Shown in pieces: positions 8,161 to 17,074 of a stretch of 64,000 nt of DNA (the first letter of the stretch is position 1; each line of letters begins with the position of its first letter). The DNA comes from Bacteroidota bacterium (GTDB taxonomy: Bacteria > Bacteroidota > Bacteroidia > Chitinophagales > Chitinophagaceae), in assembly GCA_023424015.1 (NCBI GenBank), contig JAFAEM010000045.1, positions 1-64,000 of the forward strand, given 5' to 3'. A program made the translations under genes and the position numbers. Under the pieces are notes generated by a model. The model had not been told where the DNA came from, made no database searches, and saw nothing but the letters and a program-made list of their open reading frames with translations.

Positions 8161-9282
8161 ATGCAAAAAATCGGTATTCTAGGTGGCGGTCAATTGGGCC
8201 GGATGTTACTGCAGGCAGCAGCAAATTACCCGGTCGAAACCTATCTCATGGAAAATGACCCCGAATGCCCGGCTGCTCATCTTTGTCATCATTTTATAAT
8301 CGGTGATATTCGCAACTTCGACCATGTTTACGCTTTTGGAAAAGACCTTGACGCCATCACCATCGAAATTGAAAACGTCAATACCGAAGCACTCGAGAAA
8401 CTGGAATTGGAAGGAAAGAAAATTTATCCCAGGCCTTCCGTCCTGAAAACAATAAAAAACAAGATCCTTCAAAAAGAATATTACCGCCAGCACGATATCC
8501 CCTCACCGACTTTCAGGGTCACACAAAACATAGCAGAATTGAACCAGGCCCAGGATTTCCTGCCGGCAGTACACAAACTCGGAGAAGGTGGCTATGATGG
8601 ACGTGGAGTTCAGCTGATCCGTTCTGCGACGGATCTCGAAAAGGGTTTTGATGCGGCCGCTGTGCTCGAAAAAATGGTGGACATCAAAAAGGAGATCGCC
8701 ATCATGGTGGCCATCGATGAGAAAAACGAGACAGCTCTCTACCCTCCCGTGGAAATGCTATTTGATAAGGACTTAAACCTCCTGGATTACCAGCTTTGCC
8801 CCGCAGAAATTGATGAACGAACACTCTGGACCATTGAAGCCGTTGCTTTGTCTGTAGTGCGTAATTTTAAATCACCGGGGCTTTTCGCCATAGAATTATT
8901 TATCGATAAAAATGGTGACGTGTTGGTCAACGAGACTGCACCGCGGGTTCACAACAGCGGGCACCATACCATCGAAGCGCATTATTGCTCTCAGTACGAT
9001 ATGCTTTGGCGCATCATGTTGGGATACCCCCTGGGAAATACTGACGCCATCCTTCCATCTATCATGGTCAATATTATCGGGGCTGAAGGATTTAGCGGGA
9101 AAGTTAGGTATGAAGGCCTGGAAGAGACTTTACAGATTGAAAACGCCTTTGTCCACCTGTACGGTAAAAAACAGACCAAACCAGGACGCAAAATGGGACA
9201 TGTCACGATACTAAGCCGGGATAAACAAGACCTTCTGTACCAGTCCAACAAAGTGAAACGAACTTTGTTATCAAAATCCTGA
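8161..9282 (+). CDS. purK: 5-(carboxyamino)imidazole ribonucleotide synthase
   Basis: 373 residues from the ATG at 8161. The frame is open to 7921, but that stretch lies in the repeat and is not family-like, and the promoter element at 8149-8156 supports the internal start. PurK is an ATP-grasp enzyme that carboxylates AIR to N5-CAIR in purine synthesis. The N-terminus IGILGGGQLGRM, the KLGEGGYDGRGVQLI loop and the NETAPRVHNSGHHTIEA metal-binding motif are diagnostic. Its partner purE lies about 6 kb downstream on the same strand, beyond an RND efflux operon, rather than adjacent. Confidence 0.97.
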   Translation: MQKIGILGGGQLGRMLLQAAANYPVETYLMENDPECPAAHLCHHFIIGDIRNFDHVYAFGKDLDAITIEIENVNTEALEKLELEGKKIYPRPSVLKTIKNKILQKEYYRQHDIPSPTFRVTQNIAELNQAQDFLPAVHKLGEGGYDGRGVQLIRSATDLEKGFDAAAVLEKMVDIKKEIAIMVAIDEKNETALYPPVEMLFDKDLNLLDYQLCPAEIDERTLWTIEAVALSVVRNFKSPGLFAIELFIDKNGDVLVNETAPRVHNSGHHTIEAHYCSQYDMLWRIMLGYPLGNTDAILPSIMVNIIGAEGFSGKVRYEGLEETLQIENAFVHLYGKKQTKPGRKMGHVTILSRDKQDLLYQSNKVKRTLLSKS

Positions 9283-9461
9283 TAACCGGTCATCCTATTC
9301 TAATGCCGCTCATCAAGGTAGTATTTGAGACCGCAGGATAGGCAAAGCTTTGACGTCCAATAGCAATCCAATTGAATAACCTGGTATTTTATTCATTTTG
9401 ATTTACATCCATTAATCGCTCGTTACAAGCGACGGAGCCACAACATATTAAATAATTTCAA

Positions 9462-10529
9462 GTGAAACGACCAACAGCATTCTGGAGATATTCATTAGTA
9501 GTAAGTTTATTTTTAGGACTGGCAGCATGTGGTTCTAAGGAAAAAAAGATTGCAGCCCCAACCGGTGGTTCAGCCCGCCAGGAGGTTGTGACCGGGGTAG
9601 ACGCCTATGTAGTAAAAACAGAAGCCTTTGGTGAGAATATTGAAGTGCCGGGTTCTATCATTGCCAACGAAACTACCGAAATACACCCTGAAGTTTCGGG
9701 CCGCATCACCCAACTTAATATTGCCGAAGGACGATACGTTCAAAAAGGTGCATTGCTGGCAAAACTTTATGATGCCGATCTGCAGGCACAACTAAAAAAG
9801 CTTCAGGTACAACTGGATATTGCAAAAACCAATGAAGAGCGTTCAGGGCAGTTATTAAAAATTCAGGGTATCAGTCAGGCCGACTACGACGCGAGCCTGC
9901 TCAATGTAAATAATATCAAAGCAGATATTGATATCGTCAGGACAGATATTTCCAGGACGGAGATCCGTGCCCCGTTCAGTGGCAAACTCGGTTTGAAAAA
10001 TATCAGCCCCGGTGCTTATGTTACGCCATCCACAGTGATCGCAACCATCAATCAAACCGACCAGCTTAAACTTGACTTTACAGTGCCTGAGAAATATACG
10101 GGTAATATTAAACCAGGTCAGACCGTGACCTTCACTTTTGAAGGATCATCTAAGAAATACACAGCAAAAATTACGGCCACCGAGTCCTCGGTAGCGGAAA
10201 ATACGAGAAGCCTGAAAGTGCGGTCTGTCATCCAAACCAAGGATGAAAAACTCCTTCCCGGCGCATTTGCAAAAGTACAACTGAGCTTCGCACCCGACCC
10301 CAATACCATCCTGATCCCTTCCCAGGCTGTCATACCACAGGCCAGGGAAAAAAAGGTGATCACTTATCACAACGGAACGGCCTTGTTTAAAATCGTGACA
10401 ACGGGTGTTCGTGATTCCGCCCGGATACAGGTAACAACCGGGCTGTTACCTGGCGATACGGTTGTATTGACAGGTCTTCTAAGTATCAGACCTGAAGGAA
10501 AACTGAAAATAAACAGGATTGTCAACTAG
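9462..10529 (+). CDS. RND efflux periplasmic adaptor (membrane fusion protein), lipoprotein
   Basis: 355 residues, GTG start giving a proper lipoprotein signal (KRPTAFWRYSLVVSLFLG, lipobox LAAC, Cys23). The HlyD/AcrA-type adaptor has a lipoyl half-motif (IHPEVSGRITQLNIAEGRYV, about residues 73-92), a coiled-coil hairpin (about 108-160), the second lipoyl half (APFSGKLGLKNISPGAYV) and beta-barrel and membrane-proximal domains. It bridges the inner-membrane pump and the TolC channel encoded next. The pump gene follows after 97 bp, a spacer holding a heptamer array. Substrate unknown. Confidence 0.93.
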   Translation: MKRPTAFWRYSLVVSLFLGLAACGSKEKKIAAPTGGSARQEVVTGVDAYVVKTEAFGENIEVPGSIIANETTEIHPEVSGRITQLNIAEGRYVQKGALLAKLYDADLQAQLKKLQVQLDIAKTNEERSGQLLKIQGISQADYDASLLNVNNIKADIDIVRTDISRTEIRAPFSGKLGLKNISPGAYVTPSTVIATINQTDQLKLDFTVPEKYTGNIKPGQTVTFTFEGSSKKYTAKITATESSVAENTRSLKVRSVIQTKDEKLLPGAFAKVQLSFAPDPNTILIPSQAVIPQAREKKVITYHNGTALFKIVTTGVRDSARIQVTTGLLPGDTVVLTGLLSIRPEGKLKINRIVN

Positions 10530-10540
10530 AATCTAATTAT

Positions 10541-10561
10541 GGTTTAAGGTTTGTGGTTTGG
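10541..10561. repeat. Heptamer array, GGTTTNN type (3 units)
   Basis: GGTTTAA, GGTTTGT, GGTTTGG in register, in the spacer between the adaptor and pump genes. It resembles the arrays at 15139-15159 and, on the opposite strand, 15296-15323. Confidence 0.7.
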
Positions 10562-10626
10562 AAAGAACCTGGTGAAACTGTGTTCTATAAAGCAACTAAA
10601 CGGTAAGCCTCAAAAAACGATTTATA

Positions 10627-13600
10627 ATGAACATCTCCGAGCTTAGCTTACGAAGGCCAGTCCTGGCAATAGTAATGAATGTTATTATCGTGGTGTTTGG
10701 GATCATCGGGTTCAGGTTCCTGGGTATCCGCGATTACCCAGCCATTGACCCGCCTAATATCAGCGTAAGCACCTCCTATGCCGGTGCCAATGCGGATATT
10801 ATTGAAACACAGATTACCGAGCCGCTTGAAGAAGCCATCAATGGTATTGCCGGGATTAAAAATATTACTTCCAGCAGTAGTAATGGTACCAGCCGGATAA
10901 ATGTCGAATTTGAATTAGGTGTTGACCTGGAAGCAGCTGCCAATGATGTGAGAGATAAAGTTTCCCGTGCACAGAGAAACTTACCACCTGACCTCGAAGC
11001 TCCACCCGTCGTTTCAAAAGCAGATGCCAGTTCTGATGCGATCCTTTCGATGACGGTGCAAAGTCATACCCGCAACCAGTTGCAGATTACAGAATACGCC
11101 AACAACGTATTGCTGGAAAGACTTCAAACCATTCCGGGTGTTAGTGGTATCCAGATTTGGGGTGAGAAACGTTATGCCATGCGTATCTGGATCGATCCCG
11201 CCAAGCTAAGCGGTTTCGGTATCACAGCCGGTGATGTACAGGATGCATTGAGACGTGAAAATGTGGAATTACCTTCCGGTAAATTATCGGGTAACGCTAC
11301 CGAACTCACTGTTCGCACATTTGGTCGATTAGATACAGAAGAAGATTTTGAAAATGTTATCATCCGCAATGTGAACGGGGCGGATGTTAAGATCAAGGAT
11401 ATTGGGGATGTTGTACTCGGGCCGGAGAATGAAGAGACCATTTTGAAAGAAAGCGGTATACCCATGATCGCGCTTGCCATCGTTCCGCAGCCGGGTTCAA
11501 ATTATGTGGAGATATCCGACGAGTTTTACAGAAGACTTGACCAGATCAAAAAAGATGTACCTGAAGATATAAAGATCAATATCGCGCTTGACCAGACTAG
11601 GTTTATCAAAAAATCGATCGCAGAAGTGGAAGAAACCCTGATCATCGCGATTGTACTCGTGATACTGATCATTTACCTGTTCTTCCGTGACTGGCTAATT
11701 GCGCTTCGTCCTTTGATCGATATCCCCGTTTCCCTGATTGGCGCCTTCTTTATCATGTACCTGATGGGCTACACCATCAATGTGCTATCATTGCTGGCCA
11801 TTGTACTGGCTACAGGTCTTGTGGTTGACGACGGGATCGTGGTTACGGAAAACATCTATAAAAAGATGGAACGTGGTATGGGAAAATGGCAGGCAGCCAG
11901 AGAAGGATCCAAGGAAATTTATTTCGCTGTTATTGCAACATCTATTACCCTGGCAGTAGTATTCCTTCCGATCATCTTTCTGCAGGGATTTGTAGGAAGC
12001 CTTTTCCGTGAATTTGGTATCGTGGTAGCGGGTGCGGTATTGATTTCAGCATTTGTGTCACTGACGCTAACTCCGGTGCTTAACGTTAAACTCACCCGAA
12101 AAAATATTCATAAGCATTCCTGGTTTTATAATAAGACTGAACCGTTTTTCCGTGGTATGGAAAGTGGTTATCAGAGACTGCTGTCAAAGTTCATGAAAGT
12201 ACGCTGGCTCGCGTTTGTTATCGTTGCGATTTGTGGACTTGTGATCTTTTTAATCGGCGGCAAGCTACAATCAGAACTGGCTCCTATGGAAGACAGAAGC
12301 CAGTTCCGTCTATCCCTTACAGCTCCCGAGGGTACATCTTTTGATGCTATGGATGCCTATGTTACAAAAGTGACCAACCTGATGCTGGATTCCGTTCCTG
12401 AAAAAATAACGGTACTCAGTGTGACAGCACCGGGTTTCTCTGGTTCAGGTAATGCCAATACTGGTTTTGTACGTGTGACTCTGGTGGATCCTCCTGAGCG
12501 CGAACGTTCCCAAAAGGAGATCGTGAACATGGTCAACCGAAACCTGCCAAAATACAATGAAGGACGAGCTTTCGCGATCGAAGAACAAACCATTGCTGTA
12601 AACCGTCGTGGTGGTCAGCCGGTATCCTTTGTACTGCAGAATAATAATTTCAGTAAGCTAACAGAAATGCTGCCCAAATTTTTGGAAGAAGCCAATAAAA
12701 GTAATGTCCTGCAACAGGTAGATGCGGATCTGAAATTCAACAAACCCGAACTGCGGGTCCAGATCGATAGGCTGAAAGCCAGTGAACTTGGCGTAAGTGT
12801 TAGTGATATATCCGAAACATTACAGCTTGCCTATAGTAACCGTCGTCTCGGCTATTTTACAAAGGACGGGAAACAATATCAGGTGATGGGCCAGGTAGCG
12901 CGGGCCAACCGGGATGATCCTGATGATCTGAAAGCACTTTTTGTTCGTAACAACCGTAATGAACTGATCAGTATGGACAATCTCGTGAAAATCGAGGAGT
13001 CCAATACACCACCAACCATTTATCACTTCAACAGGTATAAATCAGCGACAATCTCCGCCAATGTTGTACCAGGAAAAACCATCGGTGATGGTATCGAGGA
13101 AATGCAAAAGATCGCTGACAAGTTACTGGATGAATCGTTTTCCACGTCTCTGTCCGGTGCCTCAAGGGATTTTGCAGAGAGCAGCAGCAATACCAGCTTT
13201 GCCTTCCTGCTTGCGTTGGGTCTTATTTTCCTGATCCTCGCAGCCCAGTTCGAGAGTTTTGTCGACCCAATCATCATCATGGTCACAGTACCGCTGGCAA
13301 TAGCAGGTGCCGTACTTACCTTATGGCTATTGGGACATACTCTCAATATCTTTTCACAAATCGGTATGATCATGTTGATCGGTCTGGTAACGAAGAATGG
13401 TATCCTGATCGTTGAATTTGCCAATCAAAACCGGATGAAGGGAATGGAAAAAACGGAGGCAGCTGTTTTTTCAGCGGTACAGCGTCTGCGTCCAATCCTG
13501 ATGACGAGCCTGGCCATGTCACTGGGTGCCCTGCCCCTCGCATTGTCACTGGGTGCCGCAGCCACCAGCCGTATCCCGCTGGGTGTTGTGATCGTAGGTG

Positions 13601-13758
13601 GTATTATGTTTTCATTGGTTTTAACCCTGTTTGTCTTACCCGCGATGTATACCTATATGTCTAGCAAGAAAAAAATAAGTGAGATGGAGAAGTTGTATCC
13701 TACCGAGGAAAGCACGGTGAAATTTCAGCAGACTGAAAAAGAAACGGAGACAGTTTAA
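10627..13758 (+). CDS. RND multidrug efflux pump, inner-membrane permease (AcrB/MdtB-like)
   Basis: 1043 residues, the usual length for the HAE1 family. The N-terminus (RRPVLAIVMNVIIVVFGIIGF) is transmembrane helix 1, and the large periplasmic porter and docking loops follow. The proton-relay acidic pair is in TM4 (GLVVDDGIVV, D401 and D402). The second half repeats the fold, with the GLVTKNGILIVEFAN helix near residue 920. It exports small molecules by proton antiport through adaptor and outer-membrane channel, all three encoded here in order. The specificity cannot be read from the sequence. The C-terminal 40 residues are charged and cytoplasmic. Confidence 0.95.
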   Translation: MNISELSLRRPVLAIVMNVIIVVFGIIGFRFLGIRDYPAIDPPNISVSTSYAGANADIIETQITEPLEEAINGIAGIKNITSSSSNGTSRINVEFELGVDLEAAANDVRDKVSRAQRNLPPDLEAPPVVSKADASSDAILSMTVQSHTRNQLQITEYANNVLLERLQTIPGVSGIQIWGEKRYAMRIWIDPAKLSGFGITAGDVQDALRRENVELPSGKLSGNATELTVRTFGRLDTEEDFENVIIRNVNGADVKIKDIGDVVLGPENEETILKESGIPMIALAIVPQPGSNYVEISDEFYRRLDQIKKDVPEDIKINIALDQTRFIKKSIAEVEETLIIAIVLVILIIYLFFRDWLIALRPLIDIPVSLIGAFFIMYLMGYTINVLSLLAIVLATGLVVDDGIVVTENIYKKMERGMGKWQAAREGSKEIYFAVIATSITLAVVFLPIIFLQGFVGSLFREFGIVVAGAVLISAFVSLTLTPVLNVKLTRKNIHKHSWFYNKTEPFFRGMESGYQRLLSKFMKVRWLAFVIVAICGLVIFLIGGKLQSELAPMEDRSQFRLSLTAPEGTSFDAMDAYVTKVTNLMLDSVPEKITVLSVTAPGFSGSGNANTGFVRVTLVDPPERERSQKEIVNMVNRNLPKYNEGRAFAIEEQTIAVNRRGGQPVSFVLQNNNFSKLTEMLPKFLEEANKSNVLQQVDADLKFNKPELRVQIDRLKASELGVSVSDISETLQLAYSNRRLGYFTKDGKQYQVMGQVARANRDDPDDLKALFVRNNRNELISMDNLVKIEESNTPPTIYHFNRYKSATISANVVPGKTIGDGIEEMQKIADKLLDESFSTSLSGASRDFAESSSNTSFAFLLALGLIFLILAAQFESFVDPIIIMVTVPLAIAGAVLTLWLLGHTLNIFSQIGMIMLIGLVTKNGILIVEFANQNRMKGMEKTEAAVFSAVQRLRPILMTSLAMSLGALPLALSLGAAATSRIPLGVVIVGGIMFSLVLTLFVLPAMYTYMSSKKKISEMEKLYPTEESTVKFQQTEKETETV

Positions 13759-13821
13759 TCAATTAATAGAGCAGCGGATGGCGCGAATGAAGCGAAAAAT
13801 AAAAAGAAGTAAAATTATTAA

Positions 13822-15138
13822 ATGAAAAAGGGTTTTATACTGTTAGCATTGGCGTTGATTATTGGATCCGTACCATCCTGGGGTCAAAGAATGCTGACAC
13901 TGGAAGAAGCGATAGCGACAGCGTTACATAACAATTACGATATACAATTATCAAAAAATGATTCAATGGTGGCCGCGCTGGATTATTCTTACCGCAACGC
14001 CGCTTTCTTACCCACATTGAATGGCCTTGCGTCCACTACATGGAATGACAACAACCAGCGTCAGACCCTGGCAGATGGTTCTAAAAGGGAACAAAAAAGT
14101 ATCAAGTCACACAACTCCGCTGCCTCAGCCCAACTTAACTGGACTTTATTCGACGGGTTAAAAATGTTCGCGATACGTGATAAAGCGGCTGAGTATATCC
14201 AGCTTGGATCACTGGGGATCAAAAACCAGGTCGTAAATAGTGTTGCGTCCGTAATTAGCACCTACTATAACATCGTTCGTCAAAAACAACAACTGAAAGC
14301 TGTTGAGGAACAAATAGCGCTCAACGAGGAACGGGTAAGGCTTTCACAATACAAACTGGATATTGGTACCGGCGCCAAGCCCGATCTACTACAAAGTAAA
14401 GTAGACCTTAACGAACAAAAGGCACTGAAACTGGAGCAGCTTACCCTGATCGAACAGTTGAAGGAACAGTTGATACAAGTTATGAATGTCGCTCCGGGTT
14501 TATCTTTTGAAGTAAGCGATTCCATTCCCCTCAATACAACGATTGGCCTGGGTGAGATCCAGGAAGACCTGGAGCGAAGCAACCCGCAGTTATTGATAGC
14601 TCAAAAAAATATTGATATCGCAAGGTTAACACTCAGGGAACGAAAAGCAGATCGTTTCCCAATATTGTCATTCAACTCTGCATATAATTACAGCAAGACA
14701 GATAATAAAAAAGTGATCAATCCCTTCTCCCCTCTTTTCAACCAGTCCAACGGATTGAACTACGGCTTTTCGGCAACCATCCCGATCTTCAACAGGTTTA
14801 CTGTTAAACGCCAGATCAAACAGGCCGAACTGGATATTCAATACCAGCAGTTGATTTTCGAGAACCAGCGTTCTGTGCTCAACCTGGATATTATTACAGC
14901 ATTTAAGAATTACGAGTTGCAGAAGAAAGCACTCGCCCTCGAAGAAGAAAATATTTTACTCGCCAGGGAAAATGTCGACATCGTTTTTCAGACCTATAAA
15001 CTGGGGGCAGCTACTTTGGTGCAATTGAGAGAGGCGCAAAACAGCCTGGAAACTGCCAATAACCGGCTGATCGCAGCACGCTATGCCATGAAACTTGCAG
15101 AAACAGAGTTGCTGCGGTTGAAAGGTGTATTACAATAA
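13822..15138 (+). CDS. TolC family outer membrane efflux protein
   Basis: 438 residues with signal peptide 1-22 (KKGFILLALALIIGSVPSWG, cut before Q). Two structurally repeated halves, each with long coiled coils (for example QKQQLKAVEEQIALNEERV at about 152-170, and EEENILLARENVDIVFQTYK near 375), identify an outer membrane factor: a trimeric barrel and tunnel through which the adjacent RND pump expels substrates. The YKLDIGTGAKPDLLQSKVDL and YKLGAATLVQLREAQNSLE repeats are characteristic. It is third in the operon, 63 bp after the pump gene, and its stop is directly followed by a heptamer array. Confidence 0.93.
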   Translation: MKKGFILLALALIIGSVPSWGQRMLTLEEAIATALHNNYDIQLSKNDSMVAALDYSYRNAAFLPTLNGLASTTWNDNNQRQTLADGSKREQKSIKSHNSAASAQLNWTLFDGLKMFAIRDKAAEYIQLGSLGIKNQVVNSVASVISTYYNIVRQKQQLKAVEEQIALNEERVRLSQYKLDIGTGAKPDLLQSKVDLNEQKALKLEQLTLIEQLKEQLIQVMNVAPGLSFEVSDSIPLNTTIGLGEIQEDLERSNPQLLIAQKNIDIARLTLRERKADRFPILSFNSAYNYSKTDNKKVINPFSPLFNQSNGLNYGFSATIPIFNRFTVKRQIKQAELDIQYQQLIFENQRSVLNLDIITAFKNYELQKKALALEEENILLARENVDIVFQTYKLGAATLVQLREAQNSLETANNRLIAARYAMKLAETELLRLKGVLQ

Positions 15139-15159
15139 GTTTGAAGTTTGTTGTTTGTG
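15139..15159. repeat. Heptamer array, GTTTGNN type (3 units)
   Basis: GTTTGAA, GTTTGTT, GTTTGTG begin at the base after the TAA stop of the TolC gene. Confidence 0.7.
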
Positions 15160-15272
15160 GATGGGCGTCGTAGCTTTGGCAGACCCTGGATCAGCTTATA
15201 CCTAAAATTTCATCATGAACCAGCTATTTGAATATCTTCAATAAAAGGGCAGAAATTCAAAGACAGAAAATA

Positions 15273-15839
15273 ATGACTAAACGGCATACCCCCAACCGCA
15301 AACTGCAAACCACAAACCGCAAACAGGAGAATCCCCTCGTCGGCATCATCATGGGCAGTGACAGTGACCTACCAATCATGCAGGCCGCAGCGGAAATGTT
15401 GAAGCAATTTGGAATCTCTTTCGAGTTAACTGTTGTTTCGGCGCATCGCACGCCGCTTCGAATGGTCGAATATGCACAGAAAGCAAAAGATCGTGGTTTA
15501 AAAGCGATCATCGCGGGTGCAGGCGGCGCAGCACATCTTCCGGGTATGGTGGCTTCTATTACTTCATTGCCGGTGGTTGGAGTGCCTATTAAATCATCCA
15601 ACTCTATCGATGGTTGGGATTCGGTTTTATCTATCCTGCAAATGCCAAACGGCGTGCCTGTTGCCACCGTCGCTTTGAATGCAGCTAAGAATGCCGGCAT
15701 CCTGGCTGCGCAGATCATCGGTGCAGGTAATGAAAACATTTATCAAAAAATCTCTGAATATAAAATCTCTCTTAACAAAGAGGTCATCGGCAAAGTTGCT
15801 AAGCTAAAAAAAGAAGGATGGGAAAACCGTTTTGACTGA
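15273..15839 (+). CDS. purE: 5-(carboxyamino)imidazole ribonucleotide mutase
   Basis: 188 residues from the ATG at 15273; a further in-frame ATG at 15228 is less likely. Class I PurE rearranges N5-CAIR to CAIR. The core motifs GIIMGSDSDLPIM, VVSAHRTP, IAGAGGAAHLPGM and VVGVPI are intact. The 20-25 residues before the core (TPNRKLQTTNRKQEN) are encoded by a heptamer repeat array and show a 7-residue periodicity (NRK twice), so this N-terminal tail is probably a recent addition. No later ATG exists until the one inside the core itself. purK lies upstream, separated by the efflux genes. Confidence 0.95.
   Translation: MTKRHTPNRKLQTTNRKQENPLVGIIMGSDSDLPIMQAAAEMLKQFGISFELTVVSAHRTPLRMVEYAQKAKDRGLKAIIAGAGGAAHLPGMVASITSLPVVGVPIKSSNSIDGWDSVLSILQMPNGVPVATVALNAAKNAGILAAQIIGAGNENIYQKISEYKISLNKEVIGKVAKLKKEGWENRFD
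15296..15323. repeat. Heptamer array, CNNCAAA type, inside the purE 5' end (4 units)
   Basis: CCGCAAA, CTGCAAA, CCACAAA, CCGCAAA in exact register. This is the opposite-strand form of the GTTTG-type arrays. It lies downstream of the only credible purE start and so is translated. Confidence 0.8.
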
Positions 15840-15925
15840 GCACATTGTCATTTTTCCATCAGATAAGCTCCGGATTATTATCTTTCGATTAACCAACAAT
15901 TCTCCATAGAATAAATCGAAAAAAT

Positions 15926-15957
15926 TTTGGCACATAAGCTGTGAGACTGTATTTTTG
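15926..15957 (+). promoter_or_regulatory. Promoter of tRNA-Lys (TTTG-N20-TATTTTTG)
   Basis: TTTG (15926-15929) and TATTTTTG (15950-15957) match the Bacteroidota -33/-7 consensus, with a 20-bp spacer. The tRNA starts 36 bp downstream. Confidence 0.7.
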
Positions 15958-15993
15958 CACCCCCATTCAGGAGACTATCCATGATGGACGGCT

Positions 15994-16066
15994 GATTCCG
16001 TAGCTCAGTTGGTAGAGCAATACACTTTTAATGTATGGGCCCTGGGTTCGAGTCCCAGCGGGATCA
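15994..16066 (+). tRNA. tRNA-Lys (TTT)
   Basis: A full cloverleaf can be drawn: acceptor GATTCCG/CGGGATC, D stem GCTC/GAGC, anticodon stem ATACA/TGTAT with loop CTTTTAA (anticodon TTT), T stem CTGGG/CCCAG around TTCGAGT, discriminator A. CCA is not encoded. It sits alone in the 341-bp gap between purE and the SDR gene, with its own promoter and terminator. Confidence 0.97.
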
Positions 16067-16069
16067 CAA

Positions 16070-16097
16070 AGACTCTGATAAATCAGGGTCTTTTTTT
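16070..16097 (+). terminator. Rho-independent terminator after tRNA-Lys
   Basis: Stem AGACTCTGA / TCAGGGTCT with loop TAAA, followed by seven T. It starts four bases after the tRNA. Confidence 0.85.
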
Positions 16098-16126
16098 ATA
16101 CCCCGGTTTTTTGCGTCGTTCCCTTA

Positions 16127-16140
16127 TTACCAAGTGGTAA
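16127..16140. promoter_or_regulatory. Operator-like palindrome upstream of the SDR gene
   Basis: TTACCA-AG-TGGTAA is a 6-bp perfect inverted repeat with a 2-bp centre, ending 16 bp before a TAGGTTTG -7 element (16157-16164), so it covers the place of the -33 element. A repressor binding there would block the SDR promoter. The regulator is unknown. Confidence 0.35.
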
Positions 16141-16181
16141 ATGCCAAAAATTAAAGTAGGTTTGCTCAAATAATTGGCAAC

Positions 16182-16991
16182 ATGTCATCATATTTCAGGG
16201 ATAAAGTGGTTATAGTGACCGGCGGTACCGATGGAATTGGCAAAGCATTGGTTGACGATCTTTTACAGGCCGGCGCCAAAGTGGCCACTTGCGGGCGCGA
16301 CCACGACAAATTGTACCGCCTCCAGTCCACCTATCCGTCTTCATTTCTTCACACTATGGTAGCAGATGTGAGCAGCGAAAATGACTGCCGGCGTTTCATC
16401 GAAACTACTTTGAAAGTTTTTGGGGCGATCGATATCCTGATCAATAATGCCGGCATATCGATGAGAGCATTGCTAAAAGATGCTTCTACTGAAGTAATGA
16501 GGAAAGTGATGGACATAAACTTCTTCGGAGCCGTGTACTGCACCAAATATGCCCTTCCATCTATTGTTGAAAGAAAAGGAACAATTGTCGGCATTACCTC
16601 CATTGCAGGCTATAGAGGCTTGCCTGGCCGGAGCGCATACTCAGCCAGTAAATACGCATTACAGGGTTGGCTTGAATCAGTGAGAACCGAACTCCTCAAC
16701 GATGATGTACATGTAATGTGGGTGAGTCCCGGTTACACATCCAGTAATATCAGGAATGCCGCGCTTAATAAAGATGCCGAGTCGCATGGCGAAACGCCCT
16801 TCGACGAAAGTAAATTGATGAGCGCTGAAGAATGCGCCCGCAGAATACTGAAAGCAATTGAGAAAAAACGCAGGACACTGGTGATGACCTTTATGGGCAA
16901 ACAGACAGTGTTTGTCAACAGGTTTTTCCCCCGGCTGGCCGACAGGCTGACCTATAAATTTTTCTTTAAAAACGGAGAACTGGTAAAATGA
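16182..16991 (+). CDS. SDR family oxidoreductase
   Basis: 269 residues, ATG start. Classical short-chain dehydrogenase: TGGTDGIG cofactor loop (13-20), NNAG (88-91), catalytic Ser140, Tyr153 and Lys157 (YSASK). The C-terminal part (MTFMGKQTVFVNRFFPRLADRLTY) is membrane-facing, as in DHRS7-like enzymes. The substrate is unknown. A TAGGTTTG promoter element lies 17 bp upstream of the start, with a palindrome at 16127-16140. The final A of the TGA stop is the first base of a heptamer array. Confidence 0.93.
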   Translation: MSSYFRDKVVIVTGGTDGIGKALVDDLLQAGAKVATCGRDHDKLYRLQSTYPSSFLHTMVADVSSENDCRRFIETTLKVFGAIDILINNAGISMRALLKDASTEVMRKVMDINFFGAVYCTKYALPSIVERKGTIVGITSIAGYRGLPGRSAYSASKYALQGWLESVRTELLNDDVHVMWVSPGYTSSNIRNAALNKDAESHGETPFDESKLMSAEECARRILKAIEKKRRTLVMTFMGKQTVFVNRFFPRLADRLTYKFFFKNGELVK

Positions 16992-17069
16992 GTCAGTAGT
17001 CGTTAGTCTGGAGTCTGCAATCGTTTTTTAGGCTGACTCCCAACTATTGACTCCCGGCTCCTGACTATT
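16991..17069. repeat. Two inverted heptamer arrays filling the SDR/SAM-hydrolase gap
   Basis: Array 1 (16991-17025) reads AGTCAGT, AGTCGTT, AGTCTGG, AGTCTGC, AATCGTT. Array 2 (17035-17069) reads GACTCCC, AACTATT, GACTCCC, GGCTCCT, GACTATT. AGTC and GACT are reverse complements, so the arrays face each other around a T-rich centre and could fold into an imperfect cruciform or terminator-like hairpin. Together they occupy almost the whole 83-bp spacer, from the TGA stop of the SDR gene to five bases before the next ATG. Confidence 0.85.
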
Positions 17070-17074
17070 CAAAC

